Positions 15,656 through 21,677 of a DNA stretch of 23,921 bases are shown one piece after another. The stretch covers positions 1 to 23,921 of the forward strand of contig CANQXO010000012.1 of assembly GCA_947627825.1 (NCBI GenBank), written 5' to 3'. The stretch is from an uncultured Clostridia bacterium. GTDB taxonomy: Bacteria; Bacillota_A; Clostridia; TANB77; CAG-508. The first letter of the stretch is position 1. Every line of letters starts with the position of its first letter. The position numbers and the translations under genes were made by a program. The notes below the pieces were generated by a model that was given only the letters and a program-made list of their open reading frames with translations, did not search any database and was not told the DNA's origin.

Positions 15656-15832
15656 TTATAATTGATAATACATTATATAACTTGAATTAATACACTCAAC
15701 AGTACCTTCATTATTTATTTTTATTACTTCATTTTCTTTTATTTTATCTTCCAATTCTTTTTCTGTTTCACAATTTAATATTATTACATTTTCAAAAGTG
15801 AAATTCATTGTCTTTATATATTTTGCTTTCAT
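15656..15832 (-). CDS. small 58-residue hypothetical protein
   Basis: The ORF runs ATG 15832 to TAA 15656 with SD GGAG four bases before the ATG (GGAGTTACTATG). It reads MKAKYIKTMNFTFENVIILN, then KELEDKIKENEVIKI, ending SSYIMYYQL. A beta-alpha-beta small fold is possible. The spacing to its neighbours matches the tight operon. Confidence 0.65.
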   Translation of the reverse strand: MKAKYIKTMNFTFENVIILNCETEKELEDKIKENEVIKINNEGTVECINSSYIMYYQL

Positions 15833-15843
15833 AGTAACTCCTT

Positions 15844-15933
15844 TTATTTATTCTTAAATATATTATAATAAATAGCTAGTAATAAACCTATTCCAAATAA
15901 CATACTAAGTATTATTAAAATTATTTTTCCCAT
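15844..15933 (-). CDS. 29-residue single-helix membrane microprotein
   Basis: ATG at 15933 overlaps the end of the upstream gene by 13 bases and has SD GGAG eight bases upstream. The product is almost entirely one transmembrane helix (MGKIILIILSMLFGIGLLLA) followed by IYYNIFKNK. It is clearly similar to the 38-residue microprotein at 17257-17373: both share the pattern FGIxLLLAIYYNIFK. The basic C-terminus should be cytoplasmic. Function unknown. Confidence 0.68.
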   Translation of the reverse strand: MGKIILIILSMLFGIGLLLAIYYNIFKNK

Positions 15934-16190
15934 TTATTATCTCCTTTATCTCTCATTTGCTTTAATGTATTAACTACTTCTTCTAAATCATTTATTATTT
16001 TGTCTACTGTTTCTTCTTTTGTTCCATCAAAATATAATTTGTTTAATTCAAATACATATAAAGGATAATTTTTGCTTATATCTATATTATGAGTTATATT
16101 ATCTTCTTCTGTCGTTGATTTATTATAATAACTTTGTTTTATTGATAAATTCATATCATTTATTTTCATTTGATTCTTTCTTTCCTTCAT
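15921..16190 (-). CDS. hypothetical 82-89-residue protein, start uncertain
   Basis: The longest frame begins at 16190 inside the upstream gene. Internal ATGs at residue 8 (16169) or 13 may be the real start, and no start has a strong SD. The body (SKNYPLYVFELNKLYFDGTK, then IINDLEEVVNTLKQM) suggests a small alpha/beta fold. It overlaps the membrane microprotein start. Confidence 0.65.
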   Translation of the reverse strand: MKERKNQMKINDMNLSIKQSYYNKSTTEEDNITHNIDISKNYPLYVFELNKLYFDGTKEETVDKIINDLEEVVNTLKQMRDKGDNKWEK

Positions 16191-16461
16191 CTTTATCTAC
16201 TTTCTTTTCAAAATATTGTTTTACTTGCTCTTTATTATCCCATATAATGCCTTCTTCATATATTTTATCTGCCATTTCATCTATTATTTTATTTTGCTTA
16301 TTATTTTCTTGTTCTAGTTGATCTATGTATTGTAAAAGTGTTTCTATTGCTTGTTTTTCATTATCTTTTAATCTTTCTTTCCAACCTGTACTAAACAATG
16401 CTGCATCTTCTTCTAAATTTTTTAATCTTTCTTTTGCTTTTTCTATTTCTTCTTTACTCAT
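16156..16461 (-). CDS. coiled-coil hypothetical protein
   Basis: This 101-residue, very charged helical protein begins EEIEKAKERLKNLEEDAALF, then has KQAIETLLQYIDQLEQENNK and ends in a Lys/Glu-rich tail. It is of a type common in clostridial phage accessory regions, with function unknown. It overlaps its upstream neighbour by four bases. Confidence 0.72.
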   Translation of the reverse strand: MSKEEIEKAKERLKNLEEDAALFSTGWKERLKDNEKQAIETLLQYIDQLEQENNKQNKIIDEMADKIYEEGIIWDNKEQVKQYFEKKVDKDEGKKESNENK

Positions 16462-16679
16462 ATTCCATACCTCTCATATTCTCTAATATTACTTAATACT
16501 AAATTTTGTACTTGTTTATCTAAATAGATTTTTTCATTATCCTTTAAAATATAATCTCTACTACCTTCTTTATATACCTTGTATGAATTACCGTCTTTCA
16601 ATTTAATTACATAATAACCATCTATATTTATATTTGTTAAAACATAATCTTCTTTTGTTATTTCTTTTTTATTTAACAT
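16458..16679 (-). CDS. hypothetical 73-residue protein
   Basis: This is a beta-rich small protein (YVLTNINIDGYYVIKLKDGN) with a helical end. It overlaps the adjacent genes by 4 and 11 bases. No family was recognised. Confidence 0.68.
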   Translation of the reverse strand: MLNKKEITKEDYVLTNINIDGYYVIKLKDGNSYKVYKEGSRDYILKDNEKIYLDKQVQNLVLSNIREYERYGI

Positions 16680-16938
16680 CTAACCACCCTAATTCCTTTA
16701 CTTTTTCATTTATTGCTTGTAGTTCTTGCATTGTAATAAAATCATAATATCTTTCTAGCTTAACACCTATAATTTTTGATTTTCTTACTGTTTTTCTAGA
16801 TAAGCTAAAATCTATTGTTTTTGTTCCCATATTTGTATAATCATTAAGTTTATTTTTATAAGTAATATATTTTTCATTACTCCAAGTTTTATCAAACTCA
16901 TAACCTAAATTTCTTAACATTTCATCAGCTTTACTCAT
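16669..16938 (-). CDS. hypothetical 89-residue protein
   Basis: The start was set at 16938 (MSKADEMLRNLGYEF) because an AGAAGG SD sits at the right distance. An in-frame ATG six codons upstream lies inside the previous gene without an SD. The pattern of N-terminal amphipathic helix, YITYKNK strand and MQELQAINEKVKELGW helix recurs in small clostridial phage proteins of unknown function. Confidence 0.7.
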   Translation of the reverse strand: MSKADEMLRNLGYEFDKTWSNEKYITYKNKLNDYTNMGTKTIDFSLSRKTVRKSKIIGVKLERYYDFITMQELQAINEKVKELGWLDVK

Positions 16939-16942
16939 TGTT

Positions 16943-17260
16943 TTACCTTCTTCCAAATATTTCTTTTCTTATATCAATTAATTTAAAATCATTTTCAAGT
17001 ATAGTCTTAAATATTTCTTTGCTATAAATATTTTTTTCAAACTTATAACAAGTAAACTCTTTGCATATAATTGGTCTATTTTTATAAATATCACATTTAT
17101 TACCATTATTTAAAAATGGACATATACTATACCAATCTTGAATTAAAGGATGTTTATTTTCTTTTTTAGCTAGTTTTCTCATAATCTCTATTTCTTCTTT
17201 TCTTAAAGGGAGATAATTTGAACAACAATTTCCGCAACACTTACATTTAAAATTACTCAT
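16943..17260 (-). CDS. YkgJ-family cysteine-cluster protein
   Basis: Residues 5-15 show the family's N-terminal signature FKCKCCGNCCS (C6-x2-C9-x2-C12-C13). Further Cys lie at 47, 56, 66 and 71 in CPFLNNGNKCDIYKNRPIIC. YkgJ-type proteins bind zinc or possibly an Fe-S cluster and are of unknown biochemical role. They are mostly cellular, so presence in a phage accessory block suggests an acquired host gene. ATGA overlap couples it to the upstream membrane microprotein. Confidence 0.72.
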   Translation of the reverse strand: MSNFKCKCCGNCCSNYLPLRKEEIEIMRKLAKKENKHPLIQDWYSICPFLNNGNKCDIYKNRPIICKEFTCYKFEKNIYSKEIFKTILENDFKLIDIRKEIFGRR

Positions 17261-17373
17261 TTTTTACCTTCTTTCTTAAAAATGTTATAGTAAATCGCTA
17301 ATAATAAAGATATTCCAAAACATATTCCATAAATAAATATAATTGTTTTTATTATTATTTTTACTATATCCAT
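17257..17373 (-). CDS. 38-residue single-helix membrane microprotein
   Basis: This short ORF has SD GGAG in front of ATG 17373, and its TGA overlaps the next ATG. It encodes one hydrophobic helix (IIFIYGICFGISLLLAIYYN) flanked by Lys residues and a basic tail (IFKKEGKK). It resembles the 29-residue microprotein at 15844-15933, so the two look like diverged duplicates. Possible roles such as membrane anchoring or host interference are guesses. Confidence 0.68.
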   Translation of the reverse strand: MDIVKIIIKTIIFIYGICFGISLLLAIYYNIFKKEGKK

Positions 17374-17382
17374 TTTTTCTCC

Positions 17383-18183
17383 TTATAATTTATTTATATT
17401 GGTATCAAAACTTATTTGTCCGTTAGGTAATATATTATTCAATGAATCTTCACTTATCATTTTTTCTTTTGCTAATTTATAAAAATCTTTTTTTATTTCA
17501 AATCCATAGCAATTTCTATTTAGTTCTGCACAAGCTCTTAGTGTTGTTGCACTTCCTGCTACTGGATCTATAACAACATCTTCTACATCTGTAAATATTT
17601 TTATCAACTCTTTTAGTACTCCTACTGGTTTTTGTGTTGGATGTATTTTTGGATATATATTTTTATTATCCCTTTTCCATTCAAACCAGTTAAAAATCAT
17701 ATTTCCTTCATTATTAAATTTAGGAAGTTTATCTCTGTATAGCACAATTGCATATTCAGTTGCTCCTACAATTTTCATATTTGCTTTTAATACTTGACTA
17801 GAATAATTTTTTATAAATACTAATGGATAACTTTTTACTAATCCATGTTTTTTAGCTTCGTCTATAACCATTTGTATTTGTTCAAATGCACAAAATATTA
17901 TCATTGCTGGTGATTTACCTTTTTCTTTTGGTTCTTTCTTTAGGTATCTAGTACAAAAATCAAAGAAATTATTTATTTTAAAATCATTATCTGTATCAAA
18001 AAATGTTTTTCCTGCTAATTTACTTTCTCCATTTTTATTATCTCCATCTATGTACCACATAGGATTACTAGCATAAGCATTATTTCCCAAATTATAAGGA
18101 ATATCTGCTATAATTAATTGTGCATGTGGTATTCCATATCTTTTTGCATTTTCAAAATGATCGTTATATAATTCTATTTTCAT
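17383..18183 (-). CDS. DNA methyltransferase, probably adenine-N6 type (beta-class order)
   Basis: The start was placed at 18183 (266 residues), where ATGA overlaps the upstream stop. A longer in-frame reading begins inside the previous gene without need. The catalytic motif is ADIPYNLG (27-30 DIPY, a DPPY-like motif IV) near the N-terminus. The S-adenosylmethionine-binding motif is near the C-terminus (HPTQKPVGVLKELI, then VIDPVAGSATTLRACAELN). Motif IV before motif I is the beta-class arrangement. No restriction enzyme is adjacent, so it looks like an orphan phage methylase, perhaps protecting viral DNA from host restriction. N4-cytosine methylation cannot be excluded. Confidence 0.82.
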   Translation of the reverse strand: MKIELYNDHFENAKRYGIPHAQLIIADIPYNLGNNAYASNPMWYIDGDNKNGESKLAGKTFFDTDNDFKINNFFDFCTRYLKKEPKEKGKSPAMIIFCAFEQIQMVIDEAKKHGLVKSYPLVFIKNYSSQVLKANMKIVGATEYAIVLYRDKLPKFNNEGNMIFNWFEWKRDNKNIYPKIHPTQKPVGVLKELIKIFTDVEDVVIDPVAGSATTLRACAELNRNCYGFEIKKDFYKLAKEKMISEDSLNNILPNGQISFDTNINKL

Positions 18184-18371
18184 AATTTTATTTTCTCCTG
18201 CACTCCTAAATTTCTCCAAACTTGATTTATACTTTCTTGGACAGTAGGTATTCTATTATATTGACAATTTGGATTTCCTGTATAATTAGGCTCTTCTAAT
18301 CCTTGACAACCTAAGCATCTTCCTGTCTCTATTGCTTTTTTACATTTATCATTTAGACTTCTGTATTTCAT
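18180..18371 (-). CDS. small Cys-containing protein
   Basis: The 63-residue protein has four Cys (C10, C19, C22, C36, around CLGCQGLEEPNYTGNPNCQY) suggesting a zinc knuckle. Similar small proteins are common in clostridial phages, often before methylase or nuclease genes. Its stop overlaps the methyltransferase start (ATGA). Function unknown. Confidence 0.7.
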   Translation of the reverse strand: MKYRSLNDKCKKAIETGRCLGCQGLEEPNYTGNPNCQYNRIPTVQESINQVWRNLGVQEKIKL

Positions 18372-18374
18372 AGG

Positions 18375-19037
18375 CTAGTCCAATCCTAATTCTTGTAATG
18401 TATATTTTCTATCTTCTTCCAAATTTTTAAAATATAAATTTTTGTCTATATAGATACTATTACTAGCCCATTCATCATGATAAAAATATATATAATATCC
18501 TCTTTTTTCTATAAATTTTATAACCCCATTCTTCGTTTCTTCTCCATAATTTCCAAACATTAAAGCTGTTTTCAAAAATTCTTTTTCTTCTTCAGTTAAT
18601 AATTCTTTCTTTTCTTCTACTACTTCATATCTTGGTCGTTCTATTTTTAAAATTTCTTTTATAGGATTATCTTTATTATCACTTAATTCTCCTTTATCTT
18701 CTAATACAGTTATTATACATTTCTTTTCTTGTTTATCTATATATGTAATTCTATCTCCTACTTGTATATCAATTTTATTCTGAATTTTATATTCATTAAA
18801 AGTTTTTAAATGATGATTACCTGTATAACTATCTTTATCCAGCAAGTCTTCAAATTCATCATTTGTTAATCCAAATATTTCGATATAGCCATATTCTGGA
18901 TAATAATCAACTTTTATATTATCTTCATCATATACATTTTCCATATAGTCTCCTGCTATATTTTTTGTATTATATGCTTGCATATTTGGATAATTTTCTT
19001 GTAAAAACTTTTTTAATTTTTTAATTTTATTTTCCAT
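18375..19037 (-). CDS. hypothetical 220-residue multi-part protein
   Basis: This is an acidic protein built of several segments. A helical start (KIKKLKKFLQENYPNMQAYN) is followed by a Tyr-rich domain (PEYGYIEIFGLTNDEFEDLL). Next comes a barrel-like strand block (IDIQVGDRITYIDKQEKKCI), a KEELLTEEEKEFLKTALMFG-type helix, and another strand block (YYIYFYHDEWASNSIYI). The C-terminal pieces resemble modules found separately in clostridial phage hypotheticals, so a mosaic origin is likely. No catalytic residues were recognised. Confidence 0.72.
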   Translation of the reverse strand: MENKIKKLKKFLQENYPNMQAYNTKNIAGDYMENVYDEDNIKVDYYPEYGYIEIFGLTNDEFEDLLDKDSYTGNHHLKTFNEYKIQNKIDIQVGDRITYIDKQEKKCIITVLEDKGELSDNKDNPIKEILKIERPRYEVVEEKKELLTEEEKEFLKTALMFGNYGEETKNGVIKFIEKRGYYIYFYHDEWASNSIYIDKNLYFKNLEEDRKYTLQELGLD

Positions 19038-19039
19038 AA

Positions 19040-19288
19040 CTACCTACCTTTACTTTCCATTTCTTGTTTCATTTCTTTTTCAAAACATTCTTCACAAACC
19101 GCATAGCCGAACCCATAATCATTATGATATTGTCTACTTGTATAACAATCTCCAAATCTAATTTCTTTGTTACAATTAGAACACTTTACAACTTTATCCA
19201 TATCTTTTTCATACAAAGAACATTTATCATCTATTAATTCATCTTCATAATAATGATTTTTAAAATCCCATTTTTGAACTTTTTTTAT
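19040..19288 (-). CDS. zinc-motif protein with apparent ATA start
   Basis: An 82-codon open frame ends at TAG 19042-19040. A strong SD (AAGGAG) lies right after the upstream stop, and at 7-nt spacing the codon is ATA, not ATG. The frame then reads KKVQKWDFKNHYYEDELID and a two-pair Cys motif (CSNCNKEI, then CEECFEKEM), a likely zinc ribbon. Later in-frame alternatives are TTG (codon 25) and ATG (codon 30, 19201), neither with a clear SD. The gene is thus real by coding content, but initiation may be at AUA or lost by an ATG to ATA change. Confidence 0.55.
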   Translation of the reverse strand: MKKVQKWDFKNHYYEDELIDDKCSLYEKDMDKVVKCSNCNKEIRFGDCYTSRQYHNDYGFGYAVCEECFEKEMKQEMESKGR

Positions 19289-19299
19289 TTTATATCTCC

Positions 19300-19563
19300 T
19301 TATCCTTCAGGCATTTCATATACTGCTGTTTCTTGCAATACATTTGTATATCCATCACATTCAGCTGTTCTATAATCTCTATAAGAATTTATTATTTCTC
19401 GTAATACTTCTTTTGCTCGTTTTTTTGTTTTATATTTACCTATTGATATATAATCATCATATTCTGTAAGAACATTGATTGTATTATCATTAGGTTCAAA
19501 ATACATATGAGTTATATTATCAAAATTAATTATATCTGCTTTATTTTGACTTACTATTATCAT
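19300..19563 (-). CDS. conserved phage hypothetical protein
   Basis: This 87-residue protein has the typical start MIIVSQNKADIINFDNITHM, a strand block with YISIGKYKTKKRAKEVLREI, and the ending VYEMPEG. This layout is frequent in clostridial and related phages and prophages. No function is known to me. Confidence 0.74.
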   Translation of the reverse strand: MIIVSQNKADIINFDNITHMYFEPNDNTINVLTEYDDYISIGKYKTKKRAKEVLREIINSYRDYRTAECDGYTNVLQETAVYEMPEG

Positions 19564-19572
19564 AATTACCTC

Positions 19573-19818
19573 CTAAACTTTTTCTACTAAATTTGCTTTT
19601 ATTAAGTCATATATTTTATTATGTATTTTATAAGGACTAACATACATATCAAAACCAGTTGATATTTCTCTTGTATCTTTATCTATATAAGTCCTTAATT
19701 CGCTATTACAATCAGGTTCAGTAAATTCATAATAAAAATAAAAATTATCATCTTCACTAAATTCAAAACCAAACTTTTCTAATTCTTTTAAATCTACACT
19801 ATCTTTTATTTTTAGCAT
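19573..19818 (-). CDS. hypothetical 81-residue protein
   Basis: The start was chosen at 19818 (MLKIKDSVDLKELEKFGFEF) because AAGAAGG lies five bases upstream. The longer frame from 19860 starts inside the homing endonuclease gene. An aromatic acidic middle (DDNFYFYYEFTE) is followed by a helical end. Function unknown. Confidence 0.7.
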   Translation of the reverse strand: MLKIKDSVDLKELEKFGFEFSEDDNFYFYYEFTEPDCNSELRTYIDKDTREISTGFDMYVSPYKIHNKIYDLIKANLVEKV

Positions 19819-19831
19819 TGTTACCTTCTTC

Positions 19832-20428
19832 CTAATATAAATATGGTATATGACTTTCATTTTCCTTAATCATATCTTTGAATTTATCTACTTTTTCATC
19901 TATTGCAAATTCCCATTTATATTTTCCTGTTCTATTCTTTCTTTTTGCCAATACATTAGATATGCTACATTCTTTTATTCCATTAATTTCACTTGCTATT
20001 CTAATACTTGCATAAGTAGCTAAATATCTTCCTTGTAAATCGTATTGATTTATTCTTTTTACATTTTTTTGCAAAACTCTACTACTATGTATTGCATTTT
20101 CACTTACTGTTACCCACTCTAAATTAGTTACTTTATTATCCGTTTTATTTCCATTTTTATGGTTCACCGCTGGTTTATTATCAATATTATAAAGAAATGC
20201 CTGTGCAACTAATCTATGTACTTGAATACTTTTGCCTTTTCCTTTTTTATATAATGCAACTTCTAAATATCCATCTTTTCTTAACTTCTGTTTTATTACT
20301 TTCTCTTGTGGTCTACTTGTATTTTTGTTAATGAATCTTATTCTTTTTACTTTACCTAAACTACTAACTTGATATAAACCTTCATATCCTTTTACATCTT
20401 TCCAGATTTCTTGAGTAATTGTGTTCAC
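19832..20428 (-). CDS. free-standing HNH homing endonuclease (NUMOD4-HNH-NUMOD1)
   Basis: Three modules are readable. A NUMOD4 segment at about 7-55 contains EIWKDVKGYEGLYQVSSLG. An HNH core at about 69-108 contains VHRLVAQAFL and NHKNGNKTDNKVTNLEWVT, with H71 and N89-H90 as key residues. A NUMOD1 DNA-contact module lies at about 125-165 (INQYDLQGRYLATYASIRIA). Such enzymes cut DNA lacking the insertion and spread as selfish elements. It sits between the replisome organizer and the accessory genes, so it may have invaded near the replication gene. No intron is obvious around it. Confidence 0.85.
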   Translation of the reverse strand: MNTITQEIWKDVKGYEGLYQVSSLGKVKRIRFINKNTSRPQEKVIKQKLRKDGYLEVALYKKGKGKSIQVHRLVAQAFLYNIDNKPAVNHKNGNKTDNKVTNLEWVTVSENAIHSSRVLQKNVKRINQYDLQGRYLATYASIRIASEINGIKECSISNVLAKRKNRTGKYKWEFAIDEKVDKFKDMIKENESHIPYLY

Positions 20429-20434
20429 TTATTA

Positions 20435-20893
20435 TCACTCTCCTAAATTTGAATAAAAACTATTTAAATCTTTATGTTCTCTTTGATTAAAAGAACTTTT
20501 AGATTCTCCTTTTTTAGTTTTATTTTTTACTGCATCTACTACCCATTTTTTGATACAAAGATAGTGAGATTTTGCTTTATAACCTTTCATCTCTATATAT
20601 TCATCTAAATATTTTATAAGTTCTTCCCAGTTTGAATATTCCTTCTTTAATTTTTGCAATTCTTCATCTTTCAGCAACACATTTTTATATTCTCCATATT
20701 TATGTTTGCTGGCTTTTGCTTTCTTCTCTTCCTGTAATTCTTGATCTTTCAACGCAATTATGTCGTTGGCTTTTACAGAAGCTGGAGAAGATTTTTCTTC
20801 GGAAGCTGGTAATATAATATTATCTATACTATTCTTTTCTTTACTTTTCTTTTCTATACTGGGTATACCGTTGGTTGTCATTTGGTATACCAA
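20435..20893 (-). CDS. replisome organizer C-terminal part, in a shifted frame
   Basis: This frame carries the conserved C-terminal domain of phage replication initiators (KHKYGEYKNVLLKDEELQKL, then YLDEYIEMKGYKAKSHYLCI and KWVVDAVK). The normal protein has this domain fused to the N-terminal organizer domain. Here the frame can only start at TTG 20893 or an internal ATG, both without SD. Its first residues (VYQMTTNGIPSIEKK) look like the linker that usually follows the N-terminal domain. Joined to the upstream frame by one skipped base, it gives 268 residues, a normal length. It probably recruits the host helicase to the phage origin. Confidence 0.7.
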   Translation of the reverse strand: MVYQMTTNGIPSIEKKSKEKNSIDNIILPASEEKSSPASVKANDIIALKDQELQEEKKAKASKHKYGEYKNVLLKDEELQKLKKEYSNWEELIKYLDEYIEMKGYKAKSHYLCIKKWVVDAVKNKTKKGESKSSFNQREHKDLNSFYSNLGE

Positions 20894-21242
20894 TATTACA
20901 ATTTAAGTTATATATTCCATTTTCATCTTCTATTAATTGTTTTTTTTCTTCTTTATATATCGTCTCTACATATCTATCTTTTCTTAAATAATTATTTAAT
21001 TTCCAATGTCTTATAACTACTACACCGCTTTCAAATGGTATAATAAATTGCTTTAAAAATAATATTTTTAAGTCATCATCATTTGCTCCTATTGTTTTTA
21101 CTATTTTTTTTGGATTACTTACAAAACCATCATCATCTGCTCTCATACCTAAATGAAAATATAGATTTTGTGTAGATTGTGGCATTTCAAGAAATAAGTC
21201 TGTATCCACTATTTCTAAATCAAACATTCTCTTTCTTGCCAT
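20841..21242 (-). CDS. phage replisome organizer, N-terminal part
   Basis: The 133-residue frame begins MARKRMFDLEIVDTDLFLEM and continues QSTQNLYFHLGMRADDDGFV, GANDDDLKILFLKQFIIPFE and VIRHWKLNNYLRKDRY. This is the characteristic N-terminal winged-helix (DnaD-like) domain of phage replisome organizers, which bind the origin and start replication. After about residue 115 it diverges into GIPNDNQRYTQYRKEK and stops at TAA, while the expected linker and C-terminal domain continue in the +1 frame (20893-20435). SD AGGAG lies five bases before the ATG, below a competing hairpin. Confidence 0.82.
   Translation of the reverse strand: MARKRMFDLEIVDTDLFLEMPQSTQNLYFHLGMRADDDGFVSNPKKIVKTIGANDDDLKILFLKQFIIPFESGVVVIRHWKLNNYLRKDRYVETIYKEEKKQLIEDENGIYNLNCNIGIPNDNQRYTQYRKEK
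20862..20891. repeat. paired palindromes GGTATACC in the replisome organizer gene
   Basis: The 8-bp palindrome GGTATACC occurs at 20862-20869 and 20884-20891, 22 bp apart (two helical turns). The copies can also pair to make a hairpin. They lie inside the replication initiator gene, where many Bacillota phages carry their origin, so they could be initiator-binding sites. They also sit on the frame break. Confidence 0.45.
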
Positions 21243-21247
21243 CTTTT

Positions 21248-21290
21248 CTCCTTTCGCAAATAGGAGCTAGATTTTATATGTCTAACTCCT
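21248..21290 (-). promoter_or_regulatory. SD-mimic leader hairpin of the replisome organizer
   Basis: On the minus strand AGGAGTTAGA (21290-21281) pairs with TCTAGCTCCT (21271-21262) over 10 bp with one G-U, a 9-nt loop between them. The 3' arm CTCCT can instead pair with the real SD AGGAG (21252-21248), extendable to 7 bp with one bulge. The upper arm thus mimics the SD and may keep it free, a switch-like arrangement. Confidence 0.5.
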
Positions 21291-21332
21291 GGTGTAATAT
21301 TTCTATATTAAATAAATAATATTTTTATAATA

Positions 21333-21373
21333 TTGATATAGAGCTTTGGTATCTGGGGAAGGCTCTATATCAA
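21333..21373 (-). other. 12-bp hairpin downstream of the tRNA-like RNA
   Basis: The minus strand reads TTGATATAGAGC, a 17-nt C/A-rich loop, then GCTCTATATCAA, all perfectly paired. A U-run precedes rather than follows the stem, so it does not look like a normal terminator in either direction. It may be a processing or regulatory element of the same transcript. Confidence 0.55.
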
Positions 21374-21392
21374 AAAACAAAATGTAATAAGG

Positions 21393-21676
21393 GCAATGTG
21401 GATAAGGATTTGCACCTTATATAAATAACTTTTGAGCTTTACTTAAAATTATCTCGGGAGTATTTACGCCACGACTTTATAATCTATTTAAGGTTAATTA
21501 TTTCGTGTGTTATTCTGCACCCCACAGCGTCTACTATTACTATTCAGCAAATATTGACCTTCTTACGTTACTATCCTTTTCAAGGTAGCCGAGCGAGGAA
21601 CACTTTACAATATTAGCCGTTTAGTTTTACCATATCTAATATCAAACTAGATATGTCTATTCCGCCACCACATTAC
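21393..21676 (-). ncRNA. candidate structured RNA with tRNA-like ends
   Basis: Minus-strand RNA of about 284 nt. The 5' end GTAATGTGG (21676-21668) pairs over 9 bp with CCACATTGC (21401-21393). Directly stacked beside it is a 6-bp T-arm-like hairpin (ATAAGG, loop TGCAAAT, CCTTAT; 21420-21402). After the 5' strand comes TGGCGGAATAGAC, close to a tRNA-Leu D-arm start but four bases short. An anticodon-like hairpin follows (8 bp, 7-nt loop TTTGATA, 21652-21632 region). Inserted between the arms are about 200 nt with an 11-pair helix (CGGC/GCTG plus AATATTG/CAATATT; 21619-21608 with 21556-21545) enclosing a GAAA-capped hairpin. A distal CTCGG/CCGAG contact is also possible. No tmRNA tag frame or group I intron core was recognised. 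Confidence 0.55.
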
Positions 21677-21677
21677 T

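Noticed and set aside
583..20893. Alternative genetic code (stop reassignment) as the reason for broken frames
   Set aside because: TAA, TAG and TGA are all used as ordinary stops next to starts, and the broken genes need a frame change, not read-through.
21333..21373. Intrinsic terminator at the 12-bp hairpin
   Set aside because: The U-run is on the 5' side of the stem on the minus strand and A-rich on the other side, the wrong way round for termination.
21393..21676. Group I intron or tmRNA as the identity of the structured RNA
   Set aside because: I could not find the conserved group I core (no P/Q/R/S elements) or a tmRNA tag frame ending in Ala-Ala, so only a tRNA-like RNA is claimed.
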